A stretch of DNA of 64,000 nucleotides from Tupaia tana. Its lineage: Eukaryota > Chordata > Mammalia > Scandentia > Tupaiidae. The stretch lies in NCBI GenBank assembly GCA_026018925.1, contig JAKSZU010000009.1:72822041-72886040 (forward strand), given 5' to 3'. How positions within the stretch are numbered: the first letter of the stretch is position 1; every line of letters starts with the position of its first letter. Below, one piece after another: positions 20,423 through 35,300 of this stretch. The notes beneath the pieces are model-generated. The model was not told the origin of the DNA. It was given only the letters and a program-made list of their open reading frames with translations, and made no database searches. A program made the position numbers and the translations under genes.

Positions 20423-23400
20423 TTAACACCTAGCCCTCCTTCTCTCCCCCAGACATTCCAGGACGGCCAGCAGGCAATAGCGTGTCCTGCAAGCCTCTGG
20501 CCAGCAAGGGATACTGAGGGAGGGTCTCCTCTGACCCCCACCCCACTTCCAGTCCCCCAGGCCCCAGACTCCACCTTCTAGGTAGGTTGCCAGGATCTCC
20601 TTGAGACTTTTTTTTTTTTTTTCTTTCTCTTTTCTCTTGACCCCCCTGCATTCCCTTGTTAACACCTAGCCCTCCTTCTGCCCCCAGACTTTCCTGGACT
20701 GCCAGCAGGCAACAGCGTGTCCTGAAAGCCTCTGGCCAGCAAGGGATACTGAGGGAGGGTCACCTCTGACCCCCACCCCACTTCCCAGACCCCCCAGGCC
20801 CCAGACTCCACCTTCTAGGTAGGTAGCCAGGATCTCCTTGAGACGTTTTGTTCTTTTTTTTTCTTTCTCTTTTCTCTTGACCCCCCTGCATTCCCTTGTT
20901 AACACCTAGCCCTCCTTCTCCCCCCAGACTTTCCTGGATTGCCAGCAGGCAATAGCGTGTCCTGCAAGCCTCTGTCCATGTAGGGATACTGAGGGAGGGT
21001 CACCTCTGACCCCCACCCCACTTCCAGACCCCCAGGCCCCAGACTCCACCTTCTAGGTAGGTAGCCAGGATCTCCTTGAGACGTTTTTTTTTTTTTTTTC
21101 TTTCTCTTTTCTCTTGACCCCCCTGCATTCCCTTGCTAACACCTAGCCCTCCTTCTCCCCCCAGATATTCCTGGACTGCCAGCAGGCAATAGCGTGTCCT
21201 GAAAGCCTCTGGCCAGCAAGGGATACTGAGGGAGGGTCACCTCTGACCCCCACCCCCACTTCCAGACCCCCAGGCCCCAGACTCCACCTTCTAGGTAGGT
21301 AGCAATGATCTCCTTGAGACGTTTTTTTTTTTTTTTCTTTCTCTTTTATCTTGACCCCCTGCATTCCCTTGTTAACACCTAGCCCTCCTTCTGCCCCCAG
21401 ACTTTCCTGCACTGCCAGCAGGCAACAGCGTGTCCTGCAAGCCTCTGGCCAGCAAGGGATACTGAGGGAGGGTCACCTCTGACCCCCACCCCACTTCCAG
21501 ACCCCCAGGCCCCAGACTCCACCTTCTAGGTAGGTAGCCAGGATCTCCTTGAGACGTTTTGTTCTTTTTTTTTCTTTCTCTGTTCTCTTGACCCCCCTGC
21601 ATTCCCTTGTTAACACGTAGCCCTCCTTCTCCCCCAGAGTTTCCTGGACTGCCAGCAGGCAATAGCGTGTCCTGCAAGCCTCTGGCCAGGTAGGGATACT
21701 GAGGGAGGGTCACCTCTGACCCCCACCCCACTTCCAGATCCCCAGGCCCCAGACTCCACCTTCTAGGTAGGTAGCCAGGATCTCCTTGAGACTTTTTTTT
21801 TTTTTCTTCATATTTTCTCTTGACCCCCCTGCATTCCCTTGTTAACACCTAGCCCTCCTTCTTCCCCCAGACTTTCCTGGACTGCCAGCAGGCAATAGCG
21901 TGTCCTGCAAGCCTCTGGCCAGCCAGGGATACTGAGGGAGGGTCACCTCTGACACCCACCCCACTTCCAGACCCCCAGGCCCCAGACTCCACCTTCTAGG
22001 TAGGTAGCCAGTATCTCCTTGAGACGTTTTTTTATTTTTTTCTTTCTCTTTTCTCTTGACCCCCCTGCATTCCCTTGTTAACACCTAGCCCTCCTTCTCC
22101 CCCCAGACTTTCCTGGACTGCCAGCAGGCAATAGCGTGTCCTGCAAGCCTCTGGCCAGCAAGGGATACTGAGGGAGGGTCACCTCTGACCCCCACCCCAC
22201 TTCCAGACCCCCAGGCCCCAGACTCCACCTTCTAGGTAGGTAGCCAGGATCTCCTTGAGACGTTTTGTTTTTTTTTTTTTTTTTCTTTATCTTTTCTCTT
22301 GACCCCCCTGCATTCCCTTGTTAACATCTAGCCCTCCTTCTCCCCCCAGAATTTCCTGGAATGCCAGCAGGCCAGATCGTGTCCTGCAAGCCTCTGGCCA
22401 GCAAGGGATACTGAGGGAGGGTCACCTGAGACCCCCACCCCACTTCCAGACCCCCAGGCCCCAGACTCCACCTTCTAGGTAGGTAGCCAGGATCTCCTTG
22501 AGCCATTTTTTTTTTTTTCTTTCTCTTTTCTCTTGACCCCCCTGCATTCCCTTGTTAACACCTAGCCCTCCTTCTCCCCCCAGACTTTCCTGGACTGCCA
22601 GCAGGCAATAGTGTGTCCTGCAAGCCTCTGGCCAGCAAGGGATACTGAGGGAGGGTCACCTCTCACCCCCACCCCACTTCCAGACCCCCAGGCCCCAGTC
22701 TCCACCATCTAGGTAGGTAGCCAGGATCTCCTTGAGACTTTTTTTTTTTTTTTCTTTCTATTTTCTCTTGACACCTCTGCATTCTCTTGTTAGCACTTAG
22801 CCCTCCTTCTCCCCCCAGACTTTCCTGGACTGCCAGCAGGCAATAGCGTGTCCTGTAAGCCTTTGGCCAGCAAGGGATACTGAGGGAGGGTCACTTCTGA
22901 CCCCCACCCCACTTCCAGACCCCCAGGCCCCAGACACCACCTTCTAGGTAGGTAGCCAGGATCTCCTTGAGACGTTTTTTTTTTTTTTTTTTTTTTCTTT
23001 CTCTTTTCTCTTGACCCCCCTGCATTCCCGTGTTAACACCTAGCCTCCTTCTCCCCCCAGACTTTCCTGGACTGCCAGCAGGCAATAGCGTGTCCAGCAA
23101 GCCTCTGGCCAGAAAGGGATACTGAGGGATGGTCACCTCTGACCCCCACACCACTTCCAGACCCCCAGGCCCCAGACTCCACCTTCTAGGTAGGTAGCCA
23201 GGATCTCCTTGAGACGTTTTGTTCCTATTTTTTCTTTCTCTTTTCTCTTGACCCCCCTGCATTCCCTTGCTAACACCTAGCCCTCCTTCTCTCCCCAGAC
23301 ATTCCAGGACGGCCAGCAGGCAATAGCGTGTCCTGCAAGCCTCTGGCCAGCAAGGGATACTGAGGGAGGGTCTCCTCTGACCCCCACCCCACTTCCAGTC

Positions 23401-25400
23401 CCCCAGGCCCCAGACTCCACCTTCTAGGTAGGTTGCCAGGATCTCCTTGAGACTTTTTTTTTTTTTTTCTTTCTCTTTTCTCTTGACCCCCCCTGCATTC
23501 CCTTGTTAACACCTAGCCCTCCTTCTGCCCCCAGACTTTCCTGGACTGCCAGCAGGCAACAGCGTGTCCTGAAAGCCTCTGGCCAGCAAGGGATACTGAG
23601 GGAGGGTCACCTCTGACCCCCACCCCACTTCCAGACCCCCAGGCCCCAGACTCCACCTTCTAGGTAGGTAGCCAGGATCTCCTTGAGACGTTTTGTTCTT
23701 TTTTTTTCTTTCTCTTTTCTCTTGACCCCCCTGCATTCCCTTGTTAACACCTAGCCCTCCTTCTCCCCCCAGACTTTCCTGGATTGTCAGCAGGCAATAG
23801 CGTGTCCTGCAAGCCTCTGTCCATGTAGGGATACTGAGGGAGGGTCACCTCTGACCCCCACCCCACTTCCAGACCCCCAGGCCCCAGACTCCACCTTCTA
23901 GGTAGGTAGCCAGGATCTCCTTGAGACGTTTTTTTTTTTTTTTTCTTTCTCTTTTCTCTTGACCCCCCTGCATTCCCTTGCTAACACCTAGCCCTCCTTC
24001 TCCCCCCAGACATTCCTGGACTGCCAGCAGGCAATAGCGTGTCCTGAAAGCCTCTGGCCAGCAAGGGATACTGAGGGAGGGTCACCTCTGACCCCCACCC
24101 CACTTCCAGACCCCCAGGCCCCAGACTCCACCTTCTAGGTAGGTAGCAATGATCTCCTTGAGACGTTTTTTTTTTTTTTTCTTTCTCTTTTATCTTGACC
24201 CCCCTGCATTCCCTTGTTAACACCTAGCCCTCCTTCTGCCCCCAGACTTTCCTGCACTGCCAGCAGGCAACAGCGTGTCCTGCAAGCCTCTGGCCAGCAA
24301 GGGATACTGAGGGAGGGTCACCTCTGACCCCCACCCCACTTCCAGACCCCCAGGCCCCAGACTCCACCTTCTAGGTAGGTAGCCAGGATCTCCTTGAGAC
24401 GTTTTGTTCTTTTTTTTTCTTTCTCTGTTCTCTTGACCCCCCTGCATTCCCTTGTTAACACCTAGCCCTCCTTCTCCCCCAGAGTTTCCTGGACTGCCAG
24501 CAGGCAATAGCGTGTCCTGCAAGCCTCTGGCCAGGTAGGGATACTGAGGGAGGGTCACCTCTGACCCCCACCCCCACTTCCAGATCCCCAGGCCCCAGAC
24601 TCCACCTTCTAGGTAGGTAGCCAGGATCTCCTTGAGACTTTTTTTTTTTTTCTTCATATTTTCTCTTGACCCCCCTGCATTCCCTTGTTAACACCTAGCC
24701 CTCCTTCTTCCCCCAGACTTTCCTGGACTGCCAGCAGGCAATAGCGTGTCCTGCAAGCCTCTGGCCAGCCAGGGATACTGAGGGAGGGTCACCTCTGACA
24801 CCCACCCCACTTCCAGACCCCCAGGCCCCAGACTCCACCTTCTAGGTAGGTAGCCAGTATCTCCTTGAGACGTTTTTTTATTTTTTTCTTTCTCTTTTCT
24901 CTTGACCCCCCTGCATTCCCTTGTTAACACCTAGCCCTCCTTCTCCCCCCAGACTTTCCTGGACTGCCAGCAGGCAATAGCGTGTCCTGCAAGCCTCTGG
25001 CCAGCAAGGGATACTGAGGGAGGGTCACCTCTGACCCCCACCCCACTTCCAGACCCCCAGGCCCCAGACTCCACCTTCTAGGTAGGTAGCCAGGATCTCC
25101 TTGAGACGTTTTGTTTTTTTTTTTTTTTTCTTTATCTTTTCTCTTGACCCCCCTGCATTCCCTTGTTAACATCTAGCCCTCCTTCTCCCCCCAGAATTTC
25201 CTGGAATGCCAGCAGGCCAGATCGTGTCCTGCAAGCCTCTGGCCAGCAAGGGATACTGAGGGAGGGTCACCTGAGACCCCCACCCCACTTCCAGACCCCC
25301 CAGGCCCCAGACTCCACCTTCTAGGTAGGTAGCCAGGATCTCCTTGAGCCATTTTTTTTTTTTTCTTTCTCTTTTCTCTTGACCCCCCCTGCATTCCCTT
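20423..25400 (+). repeat. 12-unit higher-order duplication inside the array
   Basis: Units around 20423-22560 recur at 23270-25410 in the same order with an offset of about 2,846 bp (12 units). Markers: the GACATTCCAGGACGG unit, the GCAATGATCTCC unit, the CTTCATATTTTCTC unit, the 'CGTTTTTTTATTTTTTTC' unit (22022 and 24871) and the GAATGCCAGCAGGCCAG unit (22358 and 25204). Confidence 0.8.
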
Positions 25401-28400
25401 GTTAACACCTAGCCCTCCTTCTCCCCCCAGACTTTCCTGGACTGCCAGCAGGCAATAGTGTGTCCTGCAAGCCTCTGGCCAGCAAGGGATACTGAGGGAG
25501 GGTCACCTCTGACCCCCACCGCACTTCCAGACCCCCAGGCCCCAGACACCACCTTCTAGGTAGGTAGCCAGGATCTCCTTCAGGCGTTTTTTTTTTTTTT
25601 TTTTTTTTTTCTTTCTCTTTTCTCTTGACCCCCCTGCATTCCCGTGTTAACACCTAGCCCTCCTTCTCCCCCCAGACTTTCCTGGACTGCCAGCAGGCAA
25701 TAGCGTGTCCAGCAAGCCTCTGGCCAGAAAGGGATACTGAGGGAGGGTCACCTCTGACCCCCACACCACTTCCAGACCCCCAGGCACCAGACTCCACCTT
25801 CTAGGTAGGTAGCCAGGATCTCCTTGAGACGTTTTGTTCCTATTTTTTCTTTCTCATTTCTCTTGACCCCCCTGCATTCCCTTGTTAACACCTAGCCCTC
25901 CTTCTCCCCCCAGACTTTCCTGGACTGCCAGCAGGCAATAGCGTGTCCTGCAAGCTTCTGGCCAGGTAGGGATACTGAGGGAGGGTCACCTCTGACCCCC
26001 ACCCCACTTCCAGACTCCCAGTCCCCAGACTCCACCTTCTAGGTAGGCAGCCAGGATCTCCTTGAGACTTTTTTTTTTTTTTCTTTCTATTTTCTCTTGA
26101 CACCTCTGCATTCCCTTGTTAGCACTTAGCCCTCCTTCTCCCCCCAGACTTTCCTGGACTGCCAGCAGGCAATAGCGTGTCCTGTAAGCCTTTGGCCAGC
26201 AAGGGATACTGAGGGAGGGTCACTTCTGACCCCCACCCCACTTCCAGACCCCCAGGCCCCAGACACCACCTTCTAGGTAGGTAGCCAGGATCTTCTTGAG
26301 ACGTTTTGTTTTTTTTTTTTTTTTTCTTTCTCTTTTCTCTTGACCCCCCTGCATTCCCGTGTTAACACCTAGCCCTCCTTCTCCCCCCAGACTTTCCTGG
26401 ACTGCCAGCAGGCAATAGCGTGTCCAGCAAGCCTCTGGCCAGAAAGGGATACTGAGGGATGGTCACCTCTGACCCCCACACCACTTCCAGACCCCCAGGC
26501 CCCAGACTCCACCTTCTAGGTAGGTAGCCAGGATCTCCTTGAGACGTTTTGTTCCTATTTTTTCTTTCTCTTTTCTCTTGACCCCCCTGCATTCCCTTGT
26601 TAACACCTAGCCCTCCTTCTCCCCCCAGACTTTCCTGGACTGCCAGCAGGCAATAGCGTGTCCTGCAAGCCTCTGGCCAGCAAGGGATACTGAGGGAGGG
26701 TCACCTCTGACCCCCACTTCCCTTCAAGACCCCCAGGCCCCAGACTCCAACTTCTAGGTAGGTAGCCAGGATCTCCTTGAGACGTTTTGTTTTTTTTTTT
26801 TCTTTCTCTTTTCTCTTGACCCCCCTGCATTCCCTTGTTAACACCTAGCCCTCCTTCTCTCCCCAGACATTCCAGGACGGCCAGCAGGCAATAGCGTGTC
26901 CTGCAAGCCTCTGGCCAGCAAGGGATACTGAGGGAGGGTCTCCTCTGACCCCCACCCCACTTCCAGTCCCCCAGGCCCCAGACTCCACCTTCTAGGTAGG
27001 TTGCCAGGATCTCCTTGAGACTTTTTTTTTTTTTTTCTTTCTCTTTTCTCTTGACCCCCCTGCATTCCCTTGTTAACACCTAGCCCTCCTTCTGCCCCCA
27101 GACTTTCCTGGACTGCCAGCAGGCAACAGCGTGTCCTGCAAGCCTCTGGCCAGCAAGGGATACTGAGGGAGGGTCACCTCTGACCCCCACCCCACTTCCA
27201 GACCCCCAGGCCCCAGACTCCACCTTCTAGGTAGGTAGCCAGGATCTCCTTGAGACGTTTTGTTCTTTTTTTTTCTTTCTCTTTTCTCTTGACCCCCCTG
27301 CATTCCCTTGTTAACACCTAGCCCTCCTTCTCCCCCCAGACTTTCCTGGATTGCCAGCAGGCAATAGCGTGTCCTGCAAGCCTCTGTCCAGGTAGGGATA
27401 CTGAGGGAGGGTCACCTCTGACCCCCACCCCACTTCCAGACCCCCAGGCCCCAGACTCCACCTTCTAGGTAGGTAGCCAGGATCTCCTTGAGACGTTTTT
27501 TTTTTTTTTTTTCTTTCTCTTTTCTCTTGACCCCCCTGCATTCCCTTGCTAACACCTAGCCCTCCTTCTCCCCCCAGACATTCCTGGACTGCCAGCAGGC
27601 AATAGCGTGTCCTGAAAGCCTCTGGCCAGCAAGGGATACTGAGGGAGGGTCACCTCTGACCCCCACCCCACTTCCAGACCCCCAGGCCCCAGACTCCACC
27701 TTCTAGGTAGGTAGCAATGATCTCCTTGAGACGTTTTTTTTTTTTTTTTTCTTTCTCTTTTATCTTGACCCCCCTGCATTCCCTTGTTAACACCTAGCCC
27801 TCCTTCTGCCCCCAGACTTTCCTGCACTGCCAGCAGGCAACAGCGTGTCCTGCAAGCCTCTGGCCAGCAAGGGATACTGAGGGAGGGTCACCTCTGACCC
27901 CCACCCCACTTCCAGACCCCCAGGCCCGAGACTCCACCTTCTAGGTAGGTAGCCAGGATCTCCTTGAGATGTTTTGTTCTTTTTTTTTCTTTCTCTGTTC
28001 TCTTGACCCCCCTGCATTCCCTTGTTAACACCTAGCCCTCCTTCTCCCCCAGAGTTTCCTGGACTGCCAGCAGGCAATAGCGTGTCCTGCAAGCCTCTGG
28101 CCAGGTAGGGATACTGAGGGAGGGTCACCTCTGACCCCCACCCCACTTCCAGATCCCCAGGCCCCAGACTCCACCTTCTAGGTAGGTAGCCAGGATCTCC
28201 TTGAGACTTTTTTTTTTTTTTCTTCATATTTTCTCTTGACCCCCCTGCATTCCCTTGTTAACACCTAGCCCTCCTTCTTCCCCCAGACTTTCCTGGACTG
28301 CCAGCAGGCAATAGCGTGTCCTGCAAGCCTCTGGCCAGCCAGGGATACTGAGGGAGGGTCACCTCTGACACCCACCCCACTTCCAGACCCCCAGGCCCCA

Positions 28401-29379
28401 GACTCCACCTTCTAGGTAGGTAGCCAGTATCTCCTTGAGACGTTTTTTTATTTTTTTCTTTCTCTTTTCTCTTGACCCCCCTGCATTCCCTTGTTAACAC
28501 CTAGCCCTCCTTCTCCCCCCAGACTTTCCTGGACTGCCAGCAGGCAATAGCGTATCCTGCAAGCCTCTGGCCAGCAAGGGATACTGAGGGAGGGTCACCT
28601 CTGACCCCCACCCCACTTCCAGACCCCCAGGCCCCAGACTCCACCTTCTAGGTAGGTAGCCAGGATCTCCTTGAGACGTTTTGTTTTTTTTTTTTTTTCT
28701 TTATCTTTTCTCTTGACCCCCCTGCATTCCCTTGTTAACACCTAGCCCTCCTTCTCCCCCCAGACTTTCCTGGACTGCCAGCAGGCAATAGTGTGTCCTG
28801 CAAGCCTCAGGCCAGCAAGGGATACTGAGGGAGGGTCACCTCTGACCCCCACCCCACTTCTAGACCCCCAGGCCCCAGTCTCCACCATCTAGGTAGGTAG
28901 CCAGGATCTCCTTGAGACGTTTTTTTTTTTTTTTTTCTTTCTCTATTCTCATGACCCCCCTGCATTCCCTTGTTATCACCTAGCCCTCCTTCTCCCCCCA
29001 GACTTTCCTGGACTGCCAGCAGGAAATAGCGTGTCCTGCAAGCCTCTGGTCAGCAAGGGATACTGAGGGAGGGTCACCTCTGACCCCCACCCCACTTCCA
29101 GACCCCCAGGCCCCAGACACCACCTTCTAGGTAGGTAGCCAGGATCTCCTTGAGACGTTTTTTTTTTTTTTTTCTTTCTTTCTCTTTTCTCTTGAGCCCC
29201 CTGCATTCCCATGTTAACACCTAGCCCTCCTTCTCCCCCCAGACTTTCCTGGACTGCCAGCAGGCAATAGCGTGTCCAGCAAGCCTCTGGCCAGAAAGGG
29301 ATACTGAGGGAGGGTCACCTCTGACCCCCACACCACTTCCAGACCCCCAGGCCCCAGACTCCACCTTCTAGGTAGGTAG

Positions 29380-32300
29380 CCAGGATCTCCTTGAGACGTT
29401 TTGTTCCTATTTTTTCTTTCTCTTTTCTCTTGACCCCCCTGCATTCCCTTGTTAACACCTAGCCCTCCTTCTCCCCCCAGACTTTCCTGGACTGCCAGCA
29501 GGCAATAGCGTGTCCTGCAAGCCTCTGGCCAGGTAGGGATACTGAGGGAGGGTCACCTCTGACCCCCACCCCACTTCCAGACTCCCAGTCCCCAGACTCC
29601 ACCTTCTAGGTAGGTAGCCAGGATCTCCTAGAGACAATTTTTTTTTTTTTCTTTCTCTTTTATCTTGACCCCCCTGCATTCCCTTGTTAACACCTAGCCC
29701 TCCTTCTGCCCCCAGACTTTCCTGCACTGCCAGCAGGCAACAGCGTGTCCTGCAAGCCTCTGGCCAGCAAGGGATACTGAGGGAGGGTCACCTCTGACCC
29801 CCACCCCACTTCCAGACCCCCAGGCCCCAGACTCCACCTTCTAGGTAGGTAGCCAGGATCTCCTTGAGACGTTTTGTTCTTTTTTTTTCTTTCTCTGTTC
29901 TCTTGACCCCCCTGCATTCCCTTGTTAACACCTAGCCCTCCTTCTCCCCCAGAGTTTCCTGGACTGCCAGCAGGCAATAGCGTGTCCTGCAAGCCTCTGG
30001 CCAGGTAGGGATACTGAGGGAGGGTCACCTCTGACCCCCACCCCACTTCCAGATCCCCAGGCCCCAGACTCCACCTTCTAGGTAGGTAGCCAGGATCTCC
30101 TTGAGACTTTTTTTTTTTTTTTCTTCATATTTTCTCTTGACCCCCCTGCATTCCCTTGTTAACACCTAGCCCTCCTTCTTCCCCCAGACTTTCCTGGACT
30201 GCCAGCAGGCAATAGCGTGTCCTGCAAGCCTCTGGCCAGCCAGGGATACTGAGGGAGGGTCACCTCTGACACCCACCCCACTTCCAGACCCCCAGGCCCC
30301 AGACTCCACCTTCTAGGTAGGTAGCCAGTATCTCCTTGAGACGTTTTTTTATTTTTTTCTTTCTCTTTTCTCTTGACCCCCCTGCATTCCCTTGTTAACA
30401 CCTAGCCCTCCTTCTCCCCCCAGACTTTCCTGGACTGCCAGCAGGCAATAGCGTGTCCTGCAAGCCTCTGGCCAGCAAGGGATACTGAGGGAGGGTCACC
30501 TCTGACCCCCACCCCACTTCCAGACCCCCAGGCCCCAGACTCCACCTTCCAGGTAGGTAGCCAGGATCTCCTTGAGACGTTTTGTTTTTTTTTTTTTTTT
30601 CTTTATCTTTTCTCTTGACCCCCCTGCATTCCCTTGTTAACACCTAGCCCTCCTTCTCCCCCCAGACTTTCCTGGACTGCCAGCAGGCAATAGTGTGTCC
30701 TGCAAGCCTCAGGCCAGCAAGGGATACTGAGGGAGGGTCACCTCTGACCCCCACCCCACTTCTAGACCCCCAGGCCCCAGTCTCCACCATCTAGGTAGGT
30801 AGCCAGGATCTCCTTGAGACGTTTTTTTTTTTTTTTTTTCTTTCTCTATTCTCATGACCCCCCTGCATTCCCTTGTTATCACCTAGCCCTCCTTCTCCCC
30901 CCAGACTTTCCTGGACTGCCAGCAGGAAATAGCGTGTCCTGCAAGCCTCTGGTCAGCAAGGGATACTGAGGGAGGGTCACCTCTGACCCCCCCACCCCAC
31001 TTCCAGACCCCCAGGCCCCAGACACCACCTTCTAGGTAGGTAGCCAGGATCTCCTTGAGACGTTTTTTTTTTTTTTTTTCTTTCTTTCTCTTTTCTCTTG
31101 ACCCCCCTGCATTCCCATGTTAACACCTAGCCCTCCTTCTCCCCCCAGACTTTCCTGGACTGCCAGCAGGCAATAGCGTGTCCAGCAAGCCTCTGGCCAG
31201 AAAGGGATACTGAGGGAGGGTCACCTCTGACCCCCACACCACTTCCAGACCCCCAGGCCCCAGACTCCACCTTCTAGGTAGGTAGCCAGGATCTCCTTGA
31301 GACGTTTTGTTCCTATTTTTTCTTTCTCTTTTCTCTTGACCCCCCTGCATTCCCTTGTTAACACCTAGCCCTCCTTCTCCCCCCAGACTTTCCTGGACTG
31401 CCAGCAGGCAATAGCGTGTCCTGCAAGCCTCTGGCCAGGTAGGGATACTGAGGGAGGGTCACCTCTGACCCCCACCCCACTTCCAGACTCCCAGTCCCCA
31501 GACTCCACCTTCTAGGTAGGTAGCCAGGATCTCCTTGAGACAATTTTTTTTTTTTTCTCTTCATCTTTTCTCTTGACCCCCCTGCATTCCCTTGTTAACA
31601 CCTAGCCCTCCTTCTTCCCCCAGAATTTCCTGGACTGCCAGCAGGCAATAGCGTGTCCTGCAAGCCTCTGGCCAGCCAGGGATACTGAGGGAGGGTCACC
31701 TCTGACCCCCACCCCACTTCCAGACCCCCAGGCCCCAGACTCCACCTTCTAGGGAGGTAGCCAGGATCTCCTTGAGACGTTTTTTTTTTTTTTTTTCTTT
31801 CTCTTTTCTCTTGACCACCCTGCATTCCCTTGCTAACACCTAGCCCTCCTTCTCCCCCCAGACTTTCCTGGACTGCCAGCAGGCAATAGCGTGTCCTGAA
31901 AGCCTCTGGCCAGCAAGGGATACTGAGGGAGGGTCACCTCTGACCCCCACCCCACTTCCAGACCCCCAGGCCCCAGACTCCACCTTCTAGGTAGGTAGCA
32001 ATGATCTCCTTGAGACGTTTTTTTTTTTTTTTTCTTTCTCTTTTATCTTGACCCCCCTGCATTCCCTTGTTAACACCTAGCCCTCCTTCTGCCCCCAGAC
32101 TTTCCTGCACTGCCAGCAGGCAACAGCGTGTCCTGCAAGCCTCTGGCCAGCAAGGGATACTGAGGGAGGGTCACCTCTGACCCCCACCCCACTTCCAGAC
32201 CCCCAGGCCCCAGACTCCACCTTCTAGGTAGGTAGCCAGGATCTCCTTGAGACGTTTTTTTTTTTTTTTTTTTTTCTTTCTCTTTTCTCTTGACCCCCCT

Positions 32301-35300
32301 GCATTCCCTTGTTAACACCTAGCCCTCCTTCTCCCCCCAGACTTTCCTGGACTGCCAGCAGGCAATAGCGTGTCCTGAAAGCCTCTGGCCAGCAAGGGAT
32401 ACTGAGGGAGGGTCACCACTGACCCCCACCCCACTTCCGGACCCCCAGGCCCCAGTCTCCACCATCTAGGTAGGTAGCCAGGATCTCCTTGAGACGTTTT
32501 GTTTTATTTTTTTTCTTTCTCTTTTCTCATGACCCCCCTGCATTCCCTTGTTAACACCTAGCCCTCCTTCTCCCCCCAGACTTTCCTGGACTGCCAGCAG
32601 GAAATAGCGTGTCCTGCAAGCCTCTGGTCAGCAAGGGATACTGAGGGAGGGTCACCTCTGACCCCCACCCCACTTCCAGACCCCCAGGCCCCAGACTCCA
32701 CCTTCTAGGTAGGCAGCCAGGATCTCCTTGAGATTTTTTTTTTTTTTCTTTCTATTTTCTCTTGACACCCCTGCATTCCCTTGTTAGCACTTAGCCCTCC
32801 TTCTCCCCCCAGACTTTCCTGGACTGCCAGCAGGCAATAGCGTGTCCTGTAAGCCTTTGGCCAGCAAGGGATACTGAGGGAGGGACACTTCTGACCCCCA
32901 CCCCACTTCCAGACCCCCAGGCCCCAGACACCACCTTCTAGGTAGGTAGCCAGGATCTCCTTGAGACGTTTTGTTTTTTTTTTTTTTTTTCTTTCTCTTT
33001 TCTCTTGACCCCCCTGCATTCCCGTGTTAACACCTAGCCCTCCTTCTCCCCCCAGACTTTCCTGGACTGCCAGCAGGCAATAGCGTGTCCAGCAAGCCTC
33101 TGGCCAGAAAGGGATACTGAGGGAGGGTCACCTCTGACCCCCACACCACTTCCAGACCCCCAGGCCCCAGACTCCACCTTCTAGGTAGGTAGCCAGGATC
33201 TCCTTGAGACGTTTTGTTCCTATTTTTTCTTTCTCTTTTCTCTTGAACCCCTGCATTCCCTTGTTAACACCTAGCCCTCCTTCTCCCCCCAGACTTTCCT
33301 GGACTGCCAGCAGGCAATAGCGTGTCCTGCAAGCCTCTGGCCAGCAAGGGATACTGAGGGAGGGTCACCTCTGACCCCCACTCCACTTCAAGACCCCCTG
33401 GCCCCAGACTCCAACTTCTAGGTAGGTAGCCAGGATCTCCTTGAGACGTTTTGTTTTGTTTTTTTCTTTCTCTTTTCTCTTGACCCCCCTGCATTCCCTT
33501 GTTAACACCTAGCCCTCCTTCTCTCCCCAGACATTCCAGGACGGCCAGCAGGCAATAGCGTGTCCTGCAAGCCTCTGGCCAGCAAGGGATACTGAGGGAG
33601 GGTCTCCTCTGACCCCCATCCCACTTCCAGTCCCCAGGCCCCTGACTCCACCTTCTAGGTAGGTTGCCAGGATCTCCTTGAGACTTTTTTTTTTTTTTTC
33701 TTTCTCTTTTCTCTTGACCCCCCTGCATTCCCTTGTTAACACCTAGCCCTCCTTCTGCCCCCAGACTTTCCTGGACTGCCAGCAGGCAACAGCGTGTCCT
33801 GCAAGCCTCTGGCCAGCAAGGGATACTGAGGGAGGGTCACCTCTGACCCCCACCCCACTTCCAGACCCCCAGGCCCCAGACTCCACCTTCTAGGTAGGTA
33901 GCCAGGATCTCCTTGAGACGTTTTGTTCTTTTTTTTTCTTTCTCTTTTCTCTTGACCCCCCTGCATTCCCTTGTTAACACCTAGCCCTCCTTCTCCCCCC
34001 AGACTTTCCTGGATTGCCAGCAGGCAATAGCGTGTCCTGCAAGCCTCTGTCCAGGTAGGGATACTGAGGGAGGGTCACCTCTGACCCCCACCCCACTTCC
34101 AGACCCCCAGGCCCCAGACTCCACCTTCTAGGTAGGTAGCCAGGATCTCCTTGAGACGTTTTTTTTTTTTCTTTTCTTTCTCTTTTCTCTTGACCCCCCT
34201 GCATTCCCTTGCTAACACCTAGCCCTCCTTCTCCCACCAGACATTCCTGGACTGCCAGCAGGCAATAGCGTGTCCTGAAAGCCTCTGGCCAGCAAGGGAT
34301 ACTTAGGGAGGGTCACCTCTGACCCCCACCCCACTTCCAGACCCCCAGGGCCCAGACTCCACCTTCTAGGTAGGTAGCAATGATCTCCTTGAGACGTTTT
34401 TTTTTTTTTTTTTCTTTCTCTTTTATCTTGACCCCCCTGCATTCCCTTGTTAACACCTAGCCCTCCTTCTGCCCCCAGACTTTCCTGCACTGCCAGCAGG
34501 CAACAGCGTGTCCTGCAAGCCTCTGGCCAGCAAGGGATACTGAGGGAGGGTCACCTCTGACCCCCACCCCACTTCCAGACCCCCAGGCCCCAGACTCCAC
34601 CTTCTAGGTAGGTAGCCAGGATCTCCTTGAGACGTTTTGTTCTTTTTTTTTCTTTCTCTGTTCTCTTGACCCCCCTGCATTCCCTTGTTAACACCTAGCC
34701 CTCCTTCTCCCCCAGAGTTTCCTGGACTGCCAGCAGGCAATATCGTGTCCTGCAAGCCTCTGGCCAGGTAGGGATACTGAGGGAGGGTCACCTCTGACCC
34801 CCACCCCACTTCCAGATCCCCAGGCCCCAGACTCCACCTTCTAGGTTGGTAGCCAGGATCTCCTTGAGACTTTTTTTTTTTTTTCTTCATATTTTCTCTT
34901 GACCCCCCTGCATTCCCTTGTTAACACCTAGCCCTCCTTCTTCCCCCAGACTTTCCTGGACTGCCAGCAGGCAATAGCCTGTCCTGCAAGCCTCTGGCCA
35001 GCCAGGGATACTGAGGAAGGGTCACCTCTGACACCCACCCCACTTCCAGACCCCCAGGCCCCAGACTCCACCTTCTAGGTAGGTAGCCAGTATCTCCTTG
35101 AGACGTTTTTTTATTTTTTTCTTTCTCTTTTCTCTTGACCCCCCTGCATTCCCTTGTTAACACCTAGCCCTCCTTCTCCCCCCAGACTTTCCTGGACTGC
35201 CAGCAGGCAATAGCGTGTCCTGCAAGCCTCTGGCCAGCAAGGGATACTGAGGGAGGGTGACCTCTGACCCCCACCCCACTTCCAGACCCCCAGGCCCCAG